Shown: positions 1-6,851 of the stretch, piece by piece
Layout of the letters: each line of letters opens with the position of its first letter
Position numbering within the stretch: the first letter of the stretch is position 1
Source: Candidatus Methanophagales archaeon
GTDB taxonomy: Archaea; Halobacteriota; Syntropharchaeia; Alkanophagales; Methanospirareceae
NCBI GenBank assembly: GCA_030612835.1
Contig: JAUWND010000004.1
Location: 1 to 40,781, forward strand
Length of the DNA: 40,781 nucleotides
Reading direction: 5' to 3'
Translations under genes and position numbers: made by a program
Notes under the pieces: model-generated
Databases searched by the model: none
Told to the model about the DNA's origin: nothing
Seen by the model: the letters and a program-made list of their open reading frames with translations, nothing else

Positions 1-475
1 CATGCTTAGACAGTTCCGCTATGCTTTCCTCTGCAGGCTTGCCGGTCTTCCCAAACGGTTTTGTAATTATCAGCGTTTGCGATACACCAGGTGACGTGAG
101 TTCCCGTTTTAACGATGCCGACGCGGCTGAGAACGCAGTAACGCCCGGAACAAGTTCAAAATCAATATCCATAGACGAGAGGAAAGCCATCTGTTCCAGA
201 ATAGCGGAATAGAAGCTCAAATCGCCTGTATGGAGCCGCACTACTCGTTTTCCCGCTTTCGCAAACTCCGCGTACAGTGCAAATAAATCTTCCCTGGTCT
301 TTCCATAACTGTCTATCACTATCGCATCGCTCCGCGCATATTTCAAAATATCCCTGTGGACAAGTGAACCCGCATATAATACCACGTCCGCACTTTCTAG
401 TTCTCGCTTGCCTCTCAAGGTGAGCAGTTCCGGGTCACCCGGTCCCGCACCTACAAATACTACTTTCGTTTTCAT
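1..475 (-). CDS. cbiF: Cobalt-precorrin-4 C11-methyltransferase (CbiF/CobM), C-terminus outside window
   Basis: Reverse-strand translation from ATG at 475: MKTKVVFVGAGPGDPELLTLRGKRELESADVVLYAGSLV..., the N-terminal GAGPGDPELLT motif of tetrapyrrole methylases with CbiF-like YAGSLV; frame open to the window edge. Confidence 0.85.
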   Translation of the reverse strand, partial: MKTKVVFVGAGPGDPELLTLRGKRELESADVVLYAGSLVHRDILKYARSDAIVIDSYGKTREDLFALYAEFAKAGKRVVRLHTGDLSFYSAILEQMAFLSSMDIDFELVPGVTAFSAASASLKRELTSPGVSQTLIITKPFGKTGKPAEESIAELSKH

Positions 476-485
476 AACCATAATT

Positions 486-931
486 AACCACAGATTACAC
501 AGATTTTCACAGGATTCTTCTTTTCACCTCCAAACTCTTTGTACCAAAGTTTAGTAATAAACCAACACGCATTTTGGTTGCCTTTAGATAATTTAATAAC
601 TGTGCTTCTTCAATTTCTGTTAAGCCCGATGTAGCTTTTATTTCTACTATTACTTTACTATCGACTATTAAATCAGGCTTATATTTTCTTGGGATTAATA
701 AGTCTTTGTAATAAATATCTAGCTCTTTTTGTCTCTCAAAATGGACCTTTTTCAAATTCAGCTCGTAACTTAACGCTTCTTCATAAACATATTCTAGGAA
801 ACCCGAGCCTAACTTGCGGTGAACTTCCATCGCTGCACCGATAATCTCTTGAGTTAGGTCCTTATAAAGCCACTTCCCCTTAGTATCACGCAGTTCCCCC
901 TTCTGTGTTAATCTCGTGTAATCTTGTGGTT
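486..931 (-). mobile_element. GxxExxY cassette with imperfect terminal inverted repeats, inserted between cbiL and cbiF
   Basis: Left end AACCACAGATTACACAGATTTTCACAGGATT (486-516); right end TGTGTTAATCTCGTGTAATCTTGTGGTT (904-931), whose reverse complement AACCACAAGATTACACGAGATTAACACA matches the left end. The same ends occur at other loci in the window. Confidence 0.65.
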
Positions 932-1616
932 CCGTATCTATCGCCTTTTTTACGATAAGTGTGGAAAGATAGTGACGTGGTTCTTCTATCTCACTAACTT
1001 TTCCTGATATTAATTTTTGGTCCTCAAACCCGACCTTAACACATAGGATAGCCTTTTCACTGCCCAGTATATCCTCGATTTTATCCAGATCCTTTGGTTT
1101 GAGGAATATCAAAGAATCTGAGCTCTCTATTACTTGCATTGCGTTTTTTGCTTTTACGTCCGGAATAATAGAAACAATCTCCGTTCCTTCCACTAAGGGA
1201 ACCTGCGCAGTAGATGTGCAAGCTGAGAATGATGTCACGCCGGGAATTACTTCTACTTCCTCTACCAGGTCGTTGAAAACCTCTAAGAATCGGTAGAATG
1301 TGGAATACATGCTCGGGTCGCCCAGGGTGATGAATGCGGCAGTTTCACAGCTATTTCCTTTTGCCAATACCTCTTCTCGCGCCTTTTTCCAATACTGTTT
1401 TAGCTTAGCTCGGTCTTTCGTCATTGGGAATACAGGTTCAACCACAATACAATCCCGCTCTTTTATTACTTCTTCAACCGTGTGGAGCGCTCGACTCCGT
1501 TTAGCCTCGCTCGACCTCGGCGCTATTATCATATCCACGCCCTTGAGTATCTTATATGCTTTCAATGTGAGCAGTTCCGGGTCGCCTGGACCCACACCTA
1601 TTCCATATAGTTTCAT
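507..1616 (-). CDS. cbiL: Precorrin-2 C20-methyltransferase (CbiL) fused at its C-terminus to a GxxExxY / PD-(D/E)XK-type domain
   Basis: N-term MKLYGIGVGPGDPELLTLKAYKILK..HYLSTLIVKKA is CbiL-like; C-term LTQEIIGAAMEVHRKLGSGFLEYVYEEAL...KPDLIVDSKVIVEIKAT...LLNYLKAT..VGLLLNFG matches the GxxExxY family. Confidence 0.85.
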   Translation of the reverse strand: MKLYGIGVGPGDPELLTLKAYKILKGVDMIIAPRSSEAKRSRALHTVEEVIKERDCIVVEPVFPMTKDRAKLKQYWKKAREEVLAKGNSCETAAFITLGDPSMYSTFYRFLEVFNDLVEEVEVIPGVTSFSACTSTAQVPLVEGTEIVSIIPDVKAKNAMQVIESSDSLIFLKPKDLDKIEDILGSEKAILCVKVGFEDQKLISGKVSEIEEPRHYLSTLIVKKAIDTEPQDYTRLTQKGELRDTKGKWLYKDLTQEIIGAAMEVHRKLGSGFLEYVYEEALSYELNLKKVHFERQKELDIYYKDLLIPRKYKPDLIVDSKVIVEIKATSGLTEIEEAQLLNYLKATKMRVGLLLNFGTKSLEVKRRIL

Positions 1617-2227
1617 CTTTTCGCTCCATAGATTAGGAATACCGGATACGAGGGCGCGAGGGCGGTTTTACCGCCCAGGTCCTTGCCCTTGTTCAAGCAG
1701 ATATTCAGAACATTCGGATTGATACCCCTGCTTTTCAGTACATTCATGGATTCTACTACTGTCTCAAGCCGGACAGCGGCGATGATAATTCTGCCTCCGA
1801 GTTTCAAGTGCTTGAATACATTATCAAGCGATTTGTCAAGGTTATCCGTACCACCAAAGAAGATAACCTCAAAATTATGCGATAATTTGACATCTTCCAT
1901 TTCGCCTGATATGAGTTTGATTTGGTTATTTAAGCCGAAATCCGCTATGTTTCTTCTCGCTGTCTCAAAATTATCGTTATCCTTTTCCACTGCTGTGACG
2001 TCGCAACCTAACAGAGCGAATTCTATGGAAACGCTTCCTGAGCCGGTACCAACATCTAAAATCCGCTCGCCACCTTTTATCTGCGCCTTAGAAACGATAA
2101 TCGCTCTGATTTCTTCTCTCGTTAAGCCTGCTTTTGACCGTGAGAATAAACTATCTGGTATCCCGGGTGATTTGTATGGCCACTTCATTTCCTTTTGTTC
2201 CATGTTCCGCCCATTTAATCCACGCAT
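1613..2227 (-). CDS. cbiT: Cobalt-precorrin-6B C15-methyltransferase (decarboxylating), CbiT
   Basis: GIPDSLF...GLTREEIRAIIVSKAQIKGGERILDVGTGSGSVSIEFALLGCDVTAVEKD: CbiT-type SAM methyltransferase; 4-bp overlap with cbiL. Start may be the internal Met at 2203. Confidence 0.85.
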   Translation of the reverse strand: MRGLNGRNMEQKEMKWPYKSPGIPDSLFSRSKAGLTREEIRAIIVSKAQIKGGERILDVGTGSGSVSIEFALLGCDVTAVEKDNDNFETARRNIADFGLNNQIKLISGEMEDVKLSHNFEVIFFGGTDNLDKSLDNVFKHLKLGGRIIIAAVRLETVVESMNVLKSRGINPNVLNICLNKGKDLGGKTALAPSYPVFLIYGAKR

Positions 2228-2312
2228 TCCTTACTAACTAGCCTCTATTTTCTCAATTCTCTCTATTCACATTTAATACCTGCGTCTTACCAAATATTTT
2301 ACTTTCTTATAT

Positions 2313-2366
2313 GTTTTTTCTTTTAGCACAGGCTAAATTTTCTTTTTTGTAAAAAGAAAAAGTGTT
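2313..2366. repeat. 54-bp dispersed repeat with hairpin TTTAGC-ACAG-GCTAAA plus T-rich tract; second copy at 37621-37674
   Basis: TGTTTTTTCTTTTAGCACAGGCTAAATTTTC... is nearly identical at both places (differences only in homopolymer lengths). Confidence 0.75.
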
Positions 2367-2483
2367 ATGACGCCAGATAACGCGGATAATCGCCGCTAAA
2401 ACACTCGTCCATTCGCACCACCTTCACTACCTTTTCCTCTGTCTAAACCCTAATCCACTGGTAGTTCTTTGCAGTTATAGCCA

Positions 2484-2807
2484 TTACTGCTCTTTATCCC
2501 CTCGCTCGTATTTCTTCTTCTGCTTCCAGCCCATATATGCCATTGCAACGCCTGCAATGCCTATTAAATACCCAAATCCTGCTATAATCCTCGAATATAA
2601 CGGCATTTCCGCGCTCGTTCCACCGGCTTCTGCAACGTCCTGACTTAAGTTTATCGTTGTTTCGCCTCTATGACCCGGCATGTGTGTTGCATTAACGACA
2701 ACTATCTTATGAACTACGTGCATACGGTGTGCGCTCACTACGCTTATGCAGAAACACGATAGAACTATGAGTACTACAAAAATACAAATCACCTGTTTCC
2801 CGTTCAT
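2484..2807 (-). CDS. NikL-like / metal-transport accessory membrane protein (short)
   Basis: Signal peptide ending ..SAHRMHV (NikL-type AHxLHV start of mature protein), C-terminal TM ARIxxGxGYLIGIAGVA-like; overlaps downstream end of the mini-NikM ORF by 4 bp. Confidence 0.5.
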   Translation of the reverse strand: MNGKQVICIFVVLIVLSCFCISVVSAHRMHVVHKIVVVNATHMPGHRGETTINLSQDVAEAGGTSAEMPLYSRIIAGFGYLIGIAGVAMAYMGWKQKKKYERGDKEQ

Positions 2808-2998
2808 TTCCCATCACCACCAAAACTTCCTATCAACTCTGGTTTAACCTTTACCAGAAAGGCAACGATAGAACCCGTAACTACTACTTCTATTCCTTTC
2901 TTTTTGCTCCACCAAATCGCTATCGCTATAAATACCACGGTTATTGCCCATCCTGCAGCCAATACCGGCGCAGATAGAACACCATCTGATATATGCAT
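2804..2998 (-). CDS. Miniature CbiM/NikM-like protein (64 aa; only the N-terminal module)
   Basis: MHISDGVLSAPVLAAGWAI matches the MHIPDGFLSxPVWxxxWAI N-terminus of CbiM/NikM substrate-binding components; ORF ends at 64 aa. Confidence 0.55.
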   Translation of the reverse strand: MHISDGVLSAPVLAAGWAITVVFIAIAIWWSKKKGIEVVVTGSIVAFLVKVKPELIGSFGGDGK

Positions 2999-3058
2999 TC
3001 CTTTTAATCACCCGAAGGAAGAGATGGTGTATCGGTATTTAAGCTTTTCTATTTTGTG

Positions 3059-3087
3059 TTTTCGGATTACAAGTGTTATTGGTTTGG
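3059..3087. promoter_or_regulatory. Possible third copy of the metal-operon operator, upstream of the mini-NikM promoter
   Basis: TTTTCGGATTACAAGTGTTATTGGTTTGG resembles ATTTGGATTATAGCTATTA at 19098-19122 (TT.GGATTA.A..T.TTA); TATA-like GGTATTTAAG at about 3034-3043 lies between it and the gene. Confidence 0.25.
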
Positions 3088-3181
3088 CTAAGTATGGTGG
3101 CATAATGGCCAATATGCGATGGACTTGAGACAAAGGATACGCAGTTGGATTGATCGAATTCCACACAACTGCTACTCACTT

Positions 3182-3330
3182 CTATAAAACCGGTATTTTA
3201 CCGTTATCTTTGTACTGTTTGTACAATTGCTGAACTCTTCGCGGGCTTACCTCCTGCACGGCTGCAATTGAACTGCTGGGAGTTCCATGAGCCATTTCCC
3301 GTATGATCCACCGGATCTTTCTTTGATTGT
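3182..3330 (-). pseudogene. Transposase/integrase HTH remnant
   Basis: Reverse-strand frame RKIRWIIREMAHGTPSSSIAAVQEVSPRRVQQLYKQYKDNGKIPVL* resembles the N-terminal HTH of transposases; no downstream catalytic domain. Confidence 0.45.
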
Positions 3331-3438
3331 GTCAGTCGTCTCATGTAACTCAATCTGCTTATCTATGCACACCAAAAGCACGGGTAAAATAGATTTTTTG
3401 TTTATGGGCTTTATCAAAGTAGAATTCAATCTTATACT

Positions 3439-4659
3439 GTGAAGCCACGAATTATGCTTTCCGGCAATGGTGCTTTTGCACATTCCACCATGCAAATCCT
3501 TCGTGATAACGGAGCAGAAGTAAGCTGTTATCTTACCCGAGCTAATGGCAATTTTGGAGCATCTTCGGTTGGAAAAACTTGGATGCAAAGAGATCATCCT
3601 TCTCCTATTCCCATTATTCGAAAATGGAAACCCGATGTAATAATTCCCATGTCCATTGATTGGCATAATGAACCGTGGGTGACAGAGCTAAAAACACCTA
3701 TTTTTTCTCCCGTTGGAGAAGCAATAAAAATTGAACGTGATCGTGATTTCGCCCGTGCGTTATGCGAAGAATTTAACATTGCTTATCCTCAGACATATTT
3801 AGCAAAAAATAAATCGGCAGCTTTAGAAATTCTTAAAAATGATCCGCAACCATATGTAATCAAAAATCCCATTTGTTCTCCTAAAAGTCCGATTCATGCC
3901 ATTGTTTGTAAATCCGTAGAAGATACTTATGAGTGGTTGAATAGAGTTGATTTTTCGGAAGGCGTATTTTTACAGGAATATCTTGGTGCAGAAGAGATTG
4001 CCCATTTCGCTTTTGTTAGCAATGGGAATATTCAAAGCATTATGACGCATTGGGAATATAAACGCGCATTTACAGGAGATATGGGACCTATTGCTGGCGC
4101 ACCACTGGGCAGTCTGGTGGAACAAGATCTAAATGATAAATATGGCTTGATGCGCGAATTTATATTGCCGCTTCAGCCGTGGCTGGAAAAAACACACTTT
4201 TGCGGAATACTATCTGTAAGCGCGGTTAAAAAAAACAAAAGATGGTATGTAATTGAATACAATGTGCGAATCGGTGTAACGATCAATGCATTTATTTTAC
4301 AAATGCTTAAAAATCCGGCAGAGGTTATCATTGCTGTTGCAAGTGGCAGAAAAATTAAGCCGTCTTGGGATTACCCCCAAAAATGGGGCTGTTCACTTAC
4401 ACTTGCAGGTTACGGGTATCCATATCCATTGTCAGTAAAACCACCCAAATTACCTGTTTCACTTACTGCCACTTTGGATTGTGATTTGTGGTGGAATGAG
4501 GTAGATAAAACAGACAATGGATTATATACCTGCGGTCCTCGAATTGCGGAAGTGGCATCTCTTGCTAAAAATAAGCAAGACGCTGTAAGTATAGTATATA
4601 AAAACATTGAAAAAGTTCAATGTCTGGGGAGTTATTATCGCTTAGATATTGGGGGATAG
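3439..4659 (+). CDS. ATP-grasp protein, PurD (GARS)-like
   Basis: N-term MKPRIMLSGNGAFAHSTMQIL (PurD-like GNGxxxHA), ATP-grasp features FLQEYLGAEEIAHFAFVSNG, MGPIAGAP and YVIEYNVRIG. Confidence 0.7.
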   Translation: MKPRIMLSGNGAFAHSTMQILRDNGAEVSCYLTRANGNFGASSVGKTWMQRDHPSPIPIIRKWKPDVIIPMSIDWHNEPWVTELKTPIFSPVGEAIKIERDRDFARALCEEFNIAYPQTYLAKNKSAALEILKNDPQPYVIKNPICSPKSPIHAIVCKSVEDTYEWLNRVDFSEGVFLQEYLGAEEIAHFAFVSNGNIQSIMTHWEYKRAFTGDMGPIAGAPLGSLVEQDLNDKYGLMREFILPLQPWLEKTHFCGILSVSAVKKNKRWYVIEYNVRIGVTINAFILQMLKNPAEVIIAVASGRKIKPSWDYPQKWGCSLTLAGYGYPYPLSVKPPKLPVSLTATLDCDLWWNEVDKTDNGLYTCGPRIAEVASLAKNKQDAVSIVYKNIEKVQCLGSYYRLDIGG

Positions 4660-4705
4660 GATAATAACCGTTCATGCGTGTTCGGATAAGAGGTTGACAT
4701 TCCAA

Positions 4706-5017
4706 CTATTGATACTTTTTATATAGCATGAAAGCGATTATTTTACCTGATGAGCCAATATATGATACCAGATAATGAAAATAGTAAGGATATATCCAGA
4801 AAGGACTTCGGAGGCTAAAATACTCCGATTGGGGCCCTGGCTCAGGGACTGTATCCTGCTCATCGACCGTGGGTAGTTCAAATACCGGTCCTTCAACAGA
4901 ATTGCAGGTTATGGTGGCTTTTTCGTTAGCAGGTCGAAAGGAAACGCTAATCCGTTGATTGTTTTGGCCAATCGAAAATGGCGAGGGAACGCGATAGATG
5001 TCGTGGGGCAGAAATAT
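4706..5017 (-). pseudogene. Start-less open frame, probably remnant of an unidentified CDS
   Basis: 104 codons without a stop on the minus strand: IFLPHDIYRVPSPFSIGQNNQRISVSFRPANEKATITCNSVEGPVFELPTVDEQDTVPEPGPQSEYFSLRSPFWIYPYYFHYLVSYIG...; no ATG near the 5' end. Confidence 0.35.
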
Positions 5018-5083
5018 TCAAGGAATTTAAGAGCCACTATCGTATGGATCAGATACCAAGTGCAAAACAAAAAAAAGTATATA

Positions 5084-5295
5084 GACACAGATTAACACTA
5101 ATTAACGCAGATTATGGAAAGAATATAAACAGCGTGAGATAACCGAAAAGATAATTGGTGCTACCTACAAAGTACATAACACATTTGGTTCTGGGTTTTT
5201 GTTTTTTGAATCTCAAAGCAACCGGCAGGTCGGTAAGTTTAAAACGCGGTATAATAGATAAAAATAAATCCGTGCAATCTGTGTAAATCCGTGTC
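5084..5295 (+). mobile_element. Decayed GxxExxY element (internal deletion) with both terminal repeats
   Basis: Left GACACAGATTAACACTAATTAACGCAGATTA, right AAATCCGTGCAATCTGTGTAAATCCGTGTC; interior encodes GxxExxY fragments. Confidence 0.6.
5136..5268 (+). pseudogene. GxxExxY protein remnant
   Basis: EITEKIIGATYKVHNTFGSGFLFFE (frame 5136) then, frameshifted, LKATGRSVSLKRGII (from 5212), matching the N- and C-terminal parts of the intact copy at 507-931; middle missing. Confidence 0.65.
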
Positions 5296-5351
5296 GGAAA
5301 TGTGTTGTTATAGGTCATTATTTATGTTGTGTCGTACTTAACCGAACACCT

Positions 5352-5495
5352 ATGAGAATCCTCCAGCGGGTTCGTAATGCCAATCCCGAAAACGCGAATC
5401 GAAACACGCATTTACGATCCAATTTTGGGCGCAATGGTCCATGTCCCTGTGGGTCGGGCAAAAAATATAAGAACTGTTGCGGCAGGCAGGCTTAA
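5352..5495 (+). CDS. SEC-C motif microprotein (47 aa) or remnant
   Basis: [47 protein letters not shown]: canonical SEC-C zinc-binding motif. Confidence 0.55.
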   Translation: MRILQRVRNANPENANRNTHLRSNFGRNGPCPCGSGKKYKNCCGRQA

Positions 5496-5635
5496 TAACT
5501 TTGCATATCTTCCATCCGGTTAACCTCCGACAACCAGGTATTTGGAATAAAACTGTTATAAGATAGTAATAATGTTAGGCAATTATCACTAACTGCATCT
5601 GGGGAAAAAAAAACGATGTTAGTTGTGTTTTTTAG

Positions 5636-5665
5636 GGAGTGGAGTGGAGTGGAGTGGAGTGGAGT
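5636..5665. repeat. (GGAGT)6 pentanucleotide tandem repeat
   Basis: ggagtggagtggagtggagtggagtggagt read directly. Confidence 0.95.
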
Positions 5666-6128
5666 AGATTAGATGTATCCTGAAGAGGAGTTCAGAAATA
5701 GAGAGGGAATAACCTGTGTAGTGAACTTTTATCTATTGCTCTAGGCTAGGGACTTCATAGAAGCTCCTGGTACATTAGGGTTAATTTTGTAGCAGCTAGG
5801 CTAATTCATCACATTATATTAACACCTGTGGAAAAGGCAAATAGACGAAAAGAGGTTACAAGTCGTTATTTTTGAAAAATGGGCTTATAATACTGAGATA
5901 TATATGGCGCTATGGTAATGAAGGAGTTCAAGGTATAGTAGACTTTGTAAGACCAAGAATCATTTGGTCCAGCGTGCGATATGAAAGAGGTTTTTAGGTT
6001 AAAAGAAGGGCTAATCTCAATCAATGTAACCGGGCAACGTCTAAGGAGAGTGGTATATGGGAAAGCCGTACGTGCTCATTGAACAAGGGTGGTCGAAAGA
6101 TCTCTTCCAATTATACTGGTTTTGTAGG

Positions 6129-6336
6129 CTAATAGCTCACCACTTCGATCTCATCTATCCTTTCAAAGTGCTTAATATTCCTCGTAACGATCCTATTCTC
6201 GCCAAAAGAAAGAGCTATGGAGGCAATAAGGATATCCCTATCTTCGATCATTTTCGATGAACTCCTTTAGTTTTGCAATTGCACCAATATCTCTGCGATT
6301 TAGGTCGGCTATGAAAGACGTGTCGAGACAAACCAA
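6129..6336 (-). pseudogene. VapC-like PIN toxin remnant (internal deletion with frameshift)
   Basis: VCLDTSFIADLNRRDIGAIAKLKEFIENDR then, in another frame, IEDRDILIASIALSFGENRIVTRNIKHFERIDEIEVVSY*: PIN start and end, middle missing. Confidence 0.65.
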
Positions 6337-6341
6337 AAAAA

Positions 6342-6482
6342 TCACCTCAATTTTAGCTTTTTACGCGTGTTTTCCTCAGCCGCATCAAGTAATGAGGCAT
6401 ATTCTTCGTCAGGCGTGCATTCCTCAATCCATTCGAGTAAAAGAGTGGCGTTTCCACTTTTTAATAATTGCTCAACTTTCAT
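6342..6482 (-). CDS. VapB-like antitoxin (46 aa), upstream of the VapC remnant
   Basis: MKVEQLLKSGNATLLLEWIEECTPDEEYASLLDAAEENTRKKLKLR*, immediately 5' of the PIN remnant. Confidence 0.45.
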   Translation of the reverse strand: MKVEQLLKSGNATLLLEWIEECTPDEEYASLLDAAEENTRKKLKLR

Positions 6483-6675
6483 TTTGTTTCACTCAACTAA
6501 TATATAGTCATTCCAGGTATATTAATGCATGTCTATTTGATACGGGAAGTAATCGATTTTATTACAGTTGCTGAAAAGACAAGTAGAAGAAAAAAGGTTA
6601 CGAGTCGTTGCTTTTATATCTTTCTTTTTTTTTAAAAAAAAAGAATAAACAAAACTGGCAACAAAGTGTGAAGGC

Positions 6676-6840
6676 TTAAGATCCTTGATGAAGTTGATAA
6701 TCACCGATAAACCACGATCCTAACTCACCTTTTATTGCTTCCAATCTTTCCTCTATTTCGCTTGTGCAATCTTCTTCAGTCATATCCATATGCTGAAGTA
6801 TCAAAAACAACGCCTTTATCCTTCTTGTTATCTCATTCAT
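6676..6840 (-). CDS. Small ORF (54 aa) directly downstream of the CobN-like gene
   Basis: MNEITRRIKALFLILQHMDMTEEDCTSEIEERLEAIKGELGSWFIGDYQLHQGS*; GGTGAG-like RBS; 11 nt after the preceding stop. Confidence 0.4.
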   Translation of the reverse strand: MNEITRRIKALFLILQHMDMTEEDCTSEIEERLEAIKGELGSWFIGDYQLHQGS

Positions 6841-6851
6841 TCACACTCACC

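Noticed and set aside
1300-1722. 140-aa plus-strand ORF over cbiL/cbiT
   Set aside because: Antisense to the confident cbiL and cbiT coding regions; shadow ORF.
3247-3666. 139-aa minus-strand ORF
   Set aside because: Overlaps the confidently coding ATP-grasp gene and a transposase HTH remnant in another frame; no protein-like features of its own.
4830-4895. tRNA-like string GGGGCCCTGGCTCAGGG...GGTAGTTCAAATACCGGTCC
   Set aside because: T-arm has only a 4-bp stem, the anticodon loop is not 7 nt and arm spacing is wrong; the region is better explained by the open minus-strand frame at 4706-5017.
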